Part shown: in pieces, positions 28,477 through 36,293 of the stretch | Layout: every line of letters starts with the position of its first letter | Position numbering within the stretch: the stretch's first letter is position 1 | Origin: Bermanella sp044597725 | GTDB taxonomy: Bacteria > Pseudomonadota > Gammaproteobacteria > Pseudomonadales > Oceanobacteraceae | Direction of reading: 5' to 3' | DNA: 64,000 bases | Assembly (NCBI RefSeq): GCF_044597725.1 | Contig: NZ_CP139003.1 | Location: 434,001 to 498,000, forward strand | Program-made: the position numbers and the translations under genes | Notes under the pieces: model-generated | Told to the model about the DNA's origin: nothing | Database searches by the model: none | What the model saw: the letters and a program-made list of their open reading frames with translations, nothing else

Positions 28477-30039
28477 TTGTCTCAGCCAATTACGTACCAG
28501 CAAACCCTAGATGGTTTACCTGCCCTGCCAAGCGAAAGTTTTCAGTTTAAGCGTGGCATCGAAAAAGAAGGCTTAAGGGTCAATGCAGAGGCTGAAATCA
28601 GCCAGCATCCGCACTATTCGGGGTTGGGCAGTCCGCTTACCCATAGCAGTATTACAACCGATTATAGCGAGTCACTGCTTGAATTTATCACCCCTGTAAG
28701 TCGAGATGCACAGTCTGTACTGAAATACCTGCAAGACGTGCACGGCTTTGCCAACAGTCAAATTGGTGATGAAGTGATTTGGCCTTCCTCTATGCCGTGC
28801 ATCATCAAAGATGAATTAGACGTACCGATTGCACATTACGGCAGTTCTAATGTTGGCCAGCTGAAACATGTCTATCGCCATGGTTTGTGGCACCGCTATG
28901 GGCGCAAGATGCAATGTATTGCAGGTGTGCACTATAACTTCTCAGTGGACGACAGTATTTGGCAGTACTTAGCTCAGCAACAGGGGGTTGAGTTAAATAA
29001 GGATTTTATCAGTGAAGGCTACTTTGGTTTAGTCCGTAACTTTCGTCGTTTCTCTTGGCTTTTATTCTATCTATTTGGTGCCAGCCCAGCCCTTGATAAA
29101 AGCTTTGTTGATGATCAAGAGCATGACCTAAAAACATTAGACGATGATACCTTATATGGCCCGTATGCAACCAGCTTACGCATGAGTGGTCTGGGCTATC
29201 AAAACAATGCTCAAGACGGCTTATTCGTTTGCTTTAATAGCTTACCAACCTATACCGCAACTCTTAAGCGCGCAATGCATGAGTCGGTTCCCGAGTACGA
29301 AGCCATGGGTGTTAAAGTAGATGGCCAGTATCGACAGCTGAATACCCATTTACTGCAAATTGAAAACGAGTATTACTCGGATGTACGGCCTAAACGAAAC
29401 AGTGTAAATGGCGAGAAACCGCTGACATCGCTGAATGAATATGGTGTTGAATATATTGAAGTACGATGCTTAGACCTAAACCCGTTTGAACCATTGGGTG
29501 TGAACTTAGAGCAAATACATTTTATGGATTTGTTTTTGAGTTACTGTTTATTTAAACCTAGCGCCAAACTGAGTGATATCGAATGCAAAGAAGTATCGAA
29601 AAATCAAAAACGCGTTGTGACTGAGGGACGCGATCCTGAGTTTGTATTAGCAAGAAAAGGTGAAAAGGTTTTATTACGGGATTGGGCTGAGGAATTATTA
29701 GCCGATATGCAGCCGTTAGCCAAATTATTGGATGACAAATCCGGTACACAAAATTACCAAACTGCATTACAAAATATGAGAGCACGTGTTCAAAATTCTG
29801 AGTTAACACCTAGTGCAAAAGTACTAAAAGAATTGGTTAGCAATAAGCAAAGCTTTACTCAGTTTTCGTATCAGCAAGCGCAAAACCATCGGTCGCTTTA
29901 TGCACAAGCGCAAGCGAATATTAACCAGCAAGAGTGGCAACAATCCGTAGCAAATTCGTTGCAAGCACAACGTGATGCAGAATCTCAAGATTCCATGGAG
30001 TTCGATCAGTTTCTTGAAGAATACAGCCAGAAAATGTGA
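28477..30039 (+). CDS. gshA: Glutamate-cysteine ligase
   Basis: 520 residues, close to E. coli GshA (518), and it catalyses the first step of glutathione synthesis. Recognisable segments: GIEKEGLRVN near the N-terminus, DYSESLLEFITP, HYNFSVDD, and YIEVRCLDLNPFEPLGV in the active site. The start is TTG at 28477; AGGA at 28464-28467 is placed to serve it and no in-frame ATG gives a full domain. Reduced initiation from TTG could be one way expression is kept low. The second enzyme, gshB, is at 10863. Confidence 0.95.
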   Translation: MSQPITYQQTLDGLPALPSESFQFKRGIEKEGLRVNAEAEISQHPHYSGLGSPLTHSSITTDYSESLLEFITPVSRDAQSVLKYLQDVHGFANSQIGDEVIWPSSMPCIIKDELDVPIAHYGSSNVGQLKHVYRHGLWHRYGRKMQCIAGVHYNFSVDDSIWQYLAQQQGVELNKDFISEGYFGLVRNFRRFSWLLFYLFGASPALDKSFVDDQEHDLKTLDDDTLYGPYATSLRMSGLGYQNNAQDGLFVCFNSLPTYTATLKRAMHESVPEYEAMGVKVDGQYRQLNTHLLQIENEYYSDVRPKRNSVNGEKPLTSLNEYGVEYIEVRCLDLNPFEPLGVNLEQIHFMDLFLSYCLFKPSAKLSDIECKEVSKNQKRVVTEGRDPEFVLARKGEKVLLRDWAEELLADMQPLAKLLDDKSGTQNYQTALQNMRARVQNSELTPSAKVLKELVSNKQSFTQFSYQQAQNHRSLYAQAQANINQQEWQQSVANSLQAQRDAESQDSMEFDQFLEEYSQKM

Positions 30040-30152
30040 GTTAGTTCACACTAACCTTCTGAACTATGACGCGTTGGCGAATTAAGTCCTAATCAGTACT
30101 TGCTAAAACCCCTGTGTGATATAGATTTAAGCAAAACCTCAGGGAAAGGCTT

Positions 30153-30353
30153 ATGGAGCTGGTTGAAAACCACTGGGACTTGGAGAATTTGGAGAAGGCT
30201 TACCGTCACGGCTTCATGGCTGGCATGGTGGGTAAGGCCATTGCTTCATGTCCCTATCGCGCAGAAATGGTTGTCACCGCATGGGAAGCGGGCTGGCAAG
30301 ATGGCAAAGAGCAATTCGACATTAAGCACGGATATAAGCAAACATCCGTGTAA
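30153..30353 (+). CDS. rmf: Ribosome modulation factor
   Basis: 66 residues. The core AYRHGFMAGMVGKAIASCPY and the later AWEAGWQDGKEQ match the RMF pattern (RGYxAGxxG...CPY...WxxGW). RMF binds near the 16S 3' end and dimerises 70S ribosomes into inactive 100S particles in stationary phase. The protein is slightly longer than the E. coli one at both ends. A leader of about 30 bases carries CCCTG and CAGGG complementary stretches that could fold just before the start. Confidence 0.85.
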   Translation: MELVENHWDLENLEKAYRHGFMAGMVGKAIASCPYRAEMVVTAWEAGWQDGKEQFDIKHGYKQTSV

Positions 30354-30424
30354 AATGTTTGAAATATGCTACGCCCCTGCCCTATGCTTTTGCTTCTTCG
30401 GCCGAAGCGCTATGTTGCAATGAA

Positions 30425-30829
30425 TTAGTTTTGCGCAACAAAATTTTGGAAGTATAAATCGTCCACGTATGGTTTCCCTTCAAGCTCATTCATGAGCGCT
30501 TTTACCTCATCTAACGCTACTTGCCGTAATTCTTCACGCCCAGCTGCAGAGTTAATTGTGGCATCCTTCTGTTGACTAAGCAGTAAAACCAATTGATTAC
30601 GAATGTAGGCTTGATGATGATTAACCTTGCTGGCGGCTTCGGCACCTGTAACACGTAAAGCTACATCTGTACGTATGTATTTAAGTTTGCCTGAGGTATT
30701 CTCCCCGTAGTTTAAAACAAATGCAGGCTGTAGATGCACGTACTGCGTGCCACCTGCACCTGCTGTTGGCTCTGAACTTGCCGTGCTTGAGATCAATATA
30801 CTTAATGCAAAGATTGATAATATGCGCAT
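30425..30829 (-). CDS. FliL-like secreted protein
   Basis: 134 residues with a signal peptide (1-18, MRILSIFALSILISSTASS). The mature part resembles the periplasmic FliL domain: YVHLQPAFVLNY, YIRTDVALRV, then NHHQAYIRNQLVLLLSQQ and GREELRQVALDEVKALM, ending in a FVAQN-type tail. Genuine FliL has an uncleaved membrane helix and lies in flagellar operons; this copy is solitary, convergent with rmf. It is likely one of the stray FliL paralogues of gammaproteobacteria, role unknown. Confidence 0.75.
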   Translation of the reverse strand: MRILSIFALSILISSTASSEPTAGAGGTQYVHLQPAFVLNYGENTSGKLKYIRTDVALRVTGAEAASKVNHHQAYIRNQLVLLLSQQKDATINSAAGREELRQVALDEVKALMNELEGKPYVDDLYFQNFVAQN

Positions 30830-30965
30830 ATATGTTGGCCCTTTGTTTAACTTCTTATTAGCATAGACGAAAATTACTAACTTTTAGCTAAACTCACTGG
30901 GCTAATTTAGGTCATAAAGAGAGTTTTGTTTAATTTATATAATCGGTTTTATGAAAGGAAAGCCC

Positions 30966-31463
30966 ATGTCCTACCTCGTACCAAAAAATATTGCCCTGGC
31001 TGTATTACTTAGTTGTATCGGTTTGTTGGCTGCTGCCTATTACTTTGAATATGTTATGTTTTTAGATCCATGTCCGCTTTGCATTATGCAGCGTATTGGC
31101 GTTCTGGTGGTGGGTATTGGGGCATTAATTGCCTTTTTTTGGAATACGCCCGTATGTGCTTGGATAGGCAGTTCCACGATGGCGTTGGGGAGTTTGCTTG
31201 GTATTGCTGTAGCGGGGCGTCATGTTTGGATTCAAAGCCTACCCGCGGACCAAATCCCCAGTTGTGGCCCGAGCTTAGATTACATGGTGGAAACCTTGCC
31301 CATCCTTGAAGTGTTATCAGTGATGTTGCGCGGAAATGGTAACTGCGCCGATGGTCATTGGAGCTTTTTAGCTCTCTCAATGCCAACGTGGGTATTGCTT
31401 TGGTTTATTGGGTTTGCACTGATTAGTGGCTATTTTTTACTAATGGCCAAGCGCAAAAAATAA
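30966..31463 (+). CDS. dsbB: Disulfide bond formation protein B
   Basis: 165 residues from the ATG at 30966, preferred to an ATG at 30951 because AAAGGAAA (30954-30961) is the natural ribosome binding site. Four membrane helices. Two periplasmic loops carry the redox cysteines: CPLCIMQR in the first, and the pair in IPSCGPSLDYM and RGNGNCAD in the second. It reoxidises DsbA and passes electrons to quinones. Its position next to rsd and near algP matches the Pseudomonas algQ-dsb-algP neighbourhood. Confidence 0.93.
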   Translation: MSYLVPKNIALAVLLSCIGLLAAAYYFEYVMFLDPCPLCIMQRIGVLVVGIGALIAFFWNTPVCAWIGSSTMALGSLLGIAVAGRHVWIQSLPADQIPSCGPSLDYMVETLPILEVLSVMLRGNGNCADGHWSFLALSMPTWVLLWFIGFALISGYFLLMAKRKK

Positions 31464-31727
31464 CAACGGTTAAGCCGAGAATATGGCAAAAATGCTTCGA
31501 AGACAAGCAAAAAAATATACAAATTTTGCCGCTTGCGGAGCCTCAAAAGCCAGCCTATATTGTTTCTACATTGCGGGTTATTAGTGCAAATCTAGAACGG
31601 CTCGCAACACGTAATAATAAAACCCGGAATAACTTCGGGGGAAGTACAAGTGTGTATTGGGGTGCAAAGAAGATAGTCACCAAAGGTTACGCATTGACTT
31701 GTAAGGTTTTAAATAGGGGACAGTACC

Positions 31728-32204
31728 ATGCTGGAAACATGTAAAAATGCACAGGAACGCTGGGGCGGGGTTCATTCAATAATTGATCGCTGGCTAAGCG
31801 CACGACAAAACATGCTTGTATTGTATTGCGCCATTCGTGGCCTAAAGCCTTATAGTCCAAGAGAAACACCGTTATCGGTTAAAGTTGAGGCATTTTGCCA
31901 AGTCCTTATGGACTACCTCAGCGCTGGGCATTTCGAAATATACGAACAACTTATTCTAGAAGCTCAAGAATACGATGACGGTGGCGTTGACCTGGCACGC
32001 AGACACTATCCTCGGCTAGAAGAAATTACTACGAGATGCGTTGAGTTCAATGATAAATATGACAACGCCGAACATTGCCTTGAATCATTATCTGATTTAC
32101 CAAAAGATTTATCTGAAATTGGTGAGCTTTTAGAAGAGCGTTTTGAGTTAGAAGACGAGCTTATCGAAAACCTCCATAACGTACATAAGCAAACACCTGC
32201 CTAA
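31728..32204 (+). CDS. rsd: Rsd/AlgQ anti-sigma-70 factor
   Basis: 158 residues, all helical: CKNAQERWGGVHSIIDRWLSARQNMLVLYC at the N-terminus is the signature of Rsd/AlgQ, followed by FCQVLMDYLSAGHFEIYEQL. It binds region 4 of sigma-70 and shifts RNA polymerase to alternative sigma factors in stationary phase. It is preceded by 264 bases without a gene and followed by an intrinsic terminator. Confidence 0.93.
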   Translation: MLETCKNAQERWGGVHSIIDRWLSARQNMLVLYCAIRGLKPYSPRETPLSVKVEAFCQVLMDYLSAGHFEIYEQLILEAQEYDDGGVDLARRHYPRLEEITTRCVEFNDKYDNAEHCLESLSDLPKDLSEIGELLEERFELEDELIENLHNVHKQTPA

Positions 32205-32212
32205 TTCTAAAA

Positions 32213-32240
32213 GGTCGCCCTAAGAGGCGACCATTGTTTT
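32213..32240 (+). terminator. Terminator after rsd
   Basis: 7-bp perfect stem GGTCGCC/GGCGACC (32213-32219 and 32226-32232) with a 6-base loop, followed by ATTGTTTT. It lies 9 bases after the rsd stop. Confidence 0.75.
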
Positions 32241-32331
32241 CCCTGTCTAATCCTACCTTGTTGCCTCGTGCAAATCTGTTGCCTTGACCTACACTTATGA
32301 TTAATTCTATCGATAGTTTAAGTGCTCAATT

Positions 32332-33288
32332 ATGAAAGCGAAATTGTTTGCATACATTACCGTGTTTTTCTTGAGTGCATGCTCTGGCGGTCAAGCTCCT
32401 AGCGAAAAGTGGAGTATGGCGCAAAAAGGCGTGTACAGTGCTGCATTTGATGCACAAGGCCAATTTGCATTAATTGCTTCAATTCACCATGGCGGTAGCT
32501 ATTGGCAAATAGATGGATTTGAGCGCCTGTATAACTGGAACCACAAAGAAGGTGAGTTAAGTAATATCGTCGCCAGTGCCATTAGTGCTGATGGGCGCTA
32601 TGCCGCCACCGCAGAACAGCGAAAAATTGCGTTATGGGATACACAAACAGGTGAGCCTATTTGGTTATGGCAAGCCCCTGCCGATATAGAAACCATGAAA
32701 TTAAGTGGAGACGGGCAGTTTGCCTTACTGGGTATGCGTAATTATGAAGCCGCGTTATTTGATATTCAAAATGGCGGGGTTAAATTGCGTTTGCCCCACG
32801 AAGGAATTGTACAAACGGTGGCAATCACTCCAGATAGACGTTATGCCATAACAGGCGGTGATGATTCATTGGTGAAAGTTTGGGATCTATCTTCGACCAA
32901 CCCCATTTACGAATGGCGTTTAGATAATCAAGTTAAGGTAGTTGCAATCAGCAACGATGGCAGCTGGGCGTTTGCATCCAGTCATCGTGGCGACAGCATT
33001 ATTTGGAATATCTCCACCGGTGAAGAGCAAGCAAGATTGAATATTGGTAGTGGTACGTTCTTGGCCGCACAATTTAATAAAGATGCGAGCTTGTTGCTAA
33101 CAGGAGCAAGCAGTGGGCAGGTCCACTTGTGGCAAGTGAGCGATGGTAAAAAATTAAATACGTGGAAATTAGGTGTGGAAAATCAATGGGTAACACAAAA
33201 TACCCAAGTGGAAGAGGTAGTATTCGTGAATGAGGGAGTAAGGGCCATTGGTGCCAATGGCTCGGTTTATCATTTTACATTGAAATAG
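32332..33288 (+). CDS. WD40-repeat lipoprotein
   Basis: 318 residues. A lipoprotein signal peptide has lipobox LSAC with Cys17. The rest is a run of about six to seven WD40-like blades (IALWDTQTGEP, VKVWDLSSTNP, SIIWNISTGEE, VHLWQVSDGKK), enough for one beta-propeller. It should be anchored to a membrane facing the periplasm. Propellers serve as protein-docking platforms; the partner is not visible. Independent transcription is likely, as terminators or convergent genes flank it. Confidence 0.8.
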   Translation: MKAKLFAYITVFFLSACSGGQAPSEKWSMAQKGVYSAAFDAQGQFALIASIHHGGSYWQIDGFERLYNWNHKEGELSNIVASAISADGRYAATAEQRKIALWDTQTGEPIWLWQAPADIETMKLSGDGQFALLGMRNYEAALFDIQNGGVKLRLPHEGIVQTVAITPDRRYAITGGDDSLVKVWDLSSTNPIYEWRLDNQVKVVAISNDGSWAFASSHRGDSIIWNISTGEEQARLNIGSGTFLAAQFNKDASLLLTGASSGQVHLWQVSDGKKLNTWKLGVENQWVTQNTQVEEVVFVNEGVRAIGANGSVYHFTLK

Positions 33289-33294
33289 ATTTGC

Positions 33295-33837
33295 TCACTG
33301 ACTCGCATTATCAATTTGTTGTTGACGCAAACGATATTGCTCGCGAATGGATTCGATTTGTTTAAGTGTGTTGGGTACCTCGGATAAAGGTGCCGTTGTT
33401 AAGGGGTTGCTGCTTGTGGGAATATCAGCATCCTCTTGTGATGGGCTTTTAAGTGTTGTTTGTTCTGTTGCGGGCTGTGATGTTTCAGATTGGTTTTTGG
33501 GTTTAGGCAAAGAAAACGCTTTTACCTCGGTTATTGAATCGGTAAGTGTGATCAATTCCGCATCTTGGTTGTCTGGTTTGGTGTCGGTGTAAATCCAAGC
33601 GCCGTTTTCGTCTTTATAGCGATATAATGATGGCCCTGATGGTTCTATTGCATCACTTGAGATGGACTGCTCGACCTGTTTAGTATAGCGTTGCAGATGA
33701 TCTTTACCTTGGTTATACCATTTTTGTAATGACCAAAGCGGCTGGCCGGATTGGTCCTTTATAAAAAATGGACCAACCAACGCCAACATTAACGCGAGTA
33801 AAATCAATTTGTAATAGAGTTTCATAGAACCATCCAT
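33295..33837 (-). CDS. DUF4124 domain protein, membrane anchored
   Basis: 180 residues. An N-terminal hydrophobic helix (about 9-25) acts as anchor or signal; the DUF4124 motif SLYRYKDENGAWIYTDTKP lies near 70-88; the C-terminal half is S/T/P/Q rich and of low complexity, ending in a short helical segment. Function unknown. The start could be ATG at 33837 or four codons on at 33825, where the hydrophobic segment begins; neither has a strong ribosome site. Convergent with the WD40 gene. Confidence 0.7.
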   Translation of the reverse strand: MDGSMKLYYKLILLALMLALVGPFFIKDQSGQPLWSLQKWYNQGKDHLQRYTKQVEQSISSDAIEPSGPSLYRYKDENGAWIYTDTKPDNQDAELITLTDSITEVKAFSLPKPKNQSETSQPATEQTTLKSPSQEDADIPTSSNPLTTAPLSEVPNTLKQIESIREQYRLRQQQIDNASQ

Positions 33838-33984
33838 GTTGTGAAAAGGTTACGCCAAGCTAAACCCATTATTGATAATAGATAATTGAGTTTAGAGGTA
33901 TAATTTTAGATTATTTTGATTGATGGTGACGACTAACTCAATCAATTTATAAAGGCTTATTTTACATGAATATGGGCAACTAAC

Positions 33985-34704
33985 ATGCCTCCATTGGACC
34001 ACTTAAAGCAAAACAGCAATACGACGCGGGTTGTAGAGCGAGTTTTGCCAAAACGAATCCTTGTTGCGAACGGCAAAGGTGGCTCGGGTAAAACCACAAT
34101 TGCGACTAATCTAGCTTCTTATTTTGCCTCGTTAAAACATCAAGTAACACTTATTGATCATGACCCCCAAGGGTCAAGCACACAGTGGCTGCAGGTGCGA
34201 AGCAAAAAATTGCCCCATATATACAGTGTGCCCGCATACCGCAAAGGCGATACCCACTCTACTCGCAGTTTTCAGTTGCGAGCTCCCAGTGATTCCACTC
34301 ATATTATTATTGATACCCCAGCCGGTACCAACGGATATGAATTAGCAGACCATTTAAAGCACTGCGATGTGATATTAATTCCCGTGGTGCCGTCTGCCAT
34401 CGACATTCGTGCCGCCACAGGCTTTATAAAAGATGTTTTGCTAAGCCCTGGTTTTCGCAGGCAGCCAAAACCCATAGCGGTAGTTGCGAACCGCGTAAAA
34501 CGTAATACACTGGGATATACCAAATTGGAAATTTTTCTTAAAAGCTTGAATATTCCATTTATTACCAGCATTCGTGACACGCAGCATTATATTCGAGCAG
34601 CTGAATATGGCATGGGCATTTTTGATTTTAGCCAGCCTCAAGAAAAAGATTTAAAAGAGTGGCAACCGTTATTAGATTGGTTGGAATACCAATTAAATGC
34701 ATAA
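33985..34704 (+). CDS. Orphan ParA-family ATPase
   Basis: 239 residues. Deviant Walker A in NGKGGSGKTT (about residues 30-39), DHDPQGSS in the switch I region, and IIDTPAGT as Walker B. No parB or centromere-like repeats lie nearby, so it is an orphan ParA/MinD-like ATPase that may position a protein complex rather than DNA. The next gene is algP, 99 bases downstream in the same direction; they may share a transcript. Confidence 0.85.
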   Translation: MPPLDHLKQNSNTTRVVERVLPKRILVANGKGGSGKTTIATNLASYFASLKHQVTLIDHDPQGSSTQWLQVRSKKLPHIYSVPAYRKGDTHSTRSFQLRAPSDSTHIIIDTPAGTNGYELADHLKHCDVILIPVVPSAIDIRAATGFIKDVLLSPGFRRQPKPIAVVANRVKRNTLGYTKLEIFLKSLNIPFITSIRDTQHYIRAAEYGMGIFDFSQPQEKDLKEWQPLLDWLEYQLNA

Positions 34705-34803
34705 AACGGCCAAAATTTTAAAATCGATCATTTTTTAACTAGATTCTCTTCATTCTCTTAGTATAATTGCTAAACCCACACACGAGTCCTAGAGGTAAAA
34801 AAA

Positions 34804-35748
34804 ATGGCTGCACGTAAAAAAGCGACGGCAAAAAAAGCAACTAAAAAAGTTCAGGCTAAGAAAACACCCCTGAAAAAAACTGCTACAAAAAAGGCTGCGG
34901 TAAAAAAAGCACCGGCCCGTAAAACAGCGAAACGCGCTCCTGCTAAGAAAACAGCTGCGAAAAAAGTAGCGGCTAAAACAGCAATGAATCCTATAACTAA
35001 AATTGAAGCTGAAATTCAAAAGCTGCATACCCAGCTAGAGAAAGCCCGCACTAAATTAGAAGCAGATGCTAAAAAAGAAGTAGCCAAGCTAGAAAAAGCA
35101 GTTAAACAAGCAACTGCGGCAGCTAAAAAAGCAAAAGATGCTCAAGCTAAGGCGCAAGCTAAAGTAAAAGCGAAGAAAACCCCTGCGGCGGTACGTCAGT
35201 TAGATGGCGCGAAGAAAAAAGCAGCAACAGCGAAAGCGGCGTTAGACAAAGCTAAGCAATCGGCACAAGATGCAAAAGCAGAGTTAACGGCGCTTAAGCA
35301 AGATAATGCCGAACGTGCAAAAATTGAGAAAGTACGCTCTACCGCTGAAAAAGCCTATGTAAAAGAGCAAACGGCGAAGAAAAAAGCGGCAGAGAAAAAG
35401 GCAAAAGAAAAAGCCAAAATAGCGGCTCAAAAAGCCAAAGAAAAAGCTAAAGCAAAAAAAGAAGCCGAAAAAGCAAAAAAATTAGCGGCCAAAGAAAAGG
35501 CAGCAGCAAAAAAAGCGGAACAAGCTAAAGCCAAGGCTGAAAAATCTAAGCCGAAAGCTAAAAAAGCACCGGCTCCTAAGCCAGCACCGACTAAGCCTAC
35601 GTTTAAACCAGAAGAGAAACCTGTTACACAGCAACAGCCTGATGTAGCACCTGGTAACGAGCCAAGCCCAGTTGCTGGTCATGGTTCTGCTCTACCTGGT
35701 GTACCAGCATCACCGGTTCGCAGTGTATTTGACGAGTCAAACGACTAA
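34804..35748 (+). CDS. algP: AlgP-like histone-H1-like lysine/alanine-rich protein
   Basis: 314 residues. The first 60 residues are K/A/T repeats with the look of a eukaryotic H1 tail (KKATAKKATKKVQAKK and similar). A long alanine/lysine coiled coil (about 60-245) follows, then a P/A/K-rich tail. Pseudomonas AlgP has the same overall make-up with the basic KPAA repeats at the C-terminus; here the strongest basic run is N-terminal. Likely a DNA-binding, nucleoid-associated protein. The nearby dsbB and rsd support the assignment. Low-complexity repeats make its length unstable between strains. Confidence 0.75.
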   Translation: MAARKKATAKKATKKVQAKKTPLKKTATKKAAVKKAPARKTAKRAPAKKTAAKKVAAKTAMNPITKIEAEIQKLHTQLEKARTKLEADAKKEVAKLEKAVKQATAAAKKAKDAQAKAQAKVKAKKTPAAVRQLDGAKKKAATAKAALDKAKQSAQDAKAELTALKQDNAERAKIEKVRSTAEKAYVKEQTAKKKAAEKKAKEKAKIAAQKAKEKAKAKKEAEKAKKLAAKEKAAAKKAEQAKAKAEKSKPKAKKAPAPKPAPTKPTFKPEEKPVTQQQPDVAPGNEPSPVAGHGSALPGVPASPVRSVFDESND

Positions 35749-35761
35749 CCTTCTCATGGAC

Positions 35762-36259
35762 TCATGAAGGTTTACATTGCATGCACTTAACCAGTGCATG
35801 CAATGTATCTTCGCTCACCTCACATTCCGTATACGCTATATAATTTCTTAAATTCTTTTCAATTCGTTCATCCACCTGCGCATCTTCGTTACTTGTTGCA
35901 CCGTGGCTATTTAGTTTACTGCCCTTAAATAGAATCCACTGCTCTATTTGCTCAGCTTCGAGCTCCACTTGCTTCATAGCTTCATACCAGTCTTTATCGA
36001 AAGGTTTTAAACGTATTCGCAAAGCACGAATGGGAATAACGTGGTGTGTTTGCCACTCCTGGGCAATTGATAAGTAAGGAAACTGTTTAGTAAAACATTG
36101 CTTGTTATGGGCCAAATAGCCGCATAACAGCAATAAATTCACATCGAGGCCTAGAGACTGGCCCTGTAATAAGATTTCGGCGTGGCTAGACACACTATAT
36201 TGCACTAAAGAGTAGCGCCAAAATGGGTTATCGAAGCGATTTGTGGCATCATGCCCCAC
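35762..36259 (-). CDS. TIGR02444-like hypothetical protein
   Basis: 165 residues from a GTG at 36259, chosen because AGGTG lies 6 bases upstream and the protein then starts just before RFDNPFWRYSLVQYSVSSHAE, as in this family. The open frame extends to an ATG at 36334 but would overlap the start of the divergent ABC-F gene. Further family features are LGLDVNLLLLCGYLA and a central WQTHHVIPIRALR. Function unknown. The association with a divergent ABC-F gene is seen in Pseudomonas relatives. Confidence 0.7.
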   Translation of the reverse strand: MGHDATNRFDNPFWRYSLVQYSVSSHAEILLQGQSLGLDVNLLLLCGYLAHNKQCFTKQFPYLSIAQEWQTHHVIPIRALRIRLKPFDKDWYEAMKQVELEAEQIEQWILFKGSKLNSHGATSNEDAQVDERIEKNLRNYIAYTECEVSEDTLHALVKCMQCKPS

Positions 36260-36293
36260 GAGATTCACCTGTGTGATGGTTAGTAGTGGTTTT

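Noticed and set aside
31464..31727. Hidden small gene or RNA before rsd
   Set aside because: Short open frames lack ribosome sites; a weak CCCG...CGGG hairpin near 31622-31640 has no T tract. Nothing supportable.
34789..35028. Phe/Ser/Cys-rich minus-strand frame opposite algP
   Set aside because: It is the complement of the lysine/alanine repeats; composition is an artefact of codon bias.
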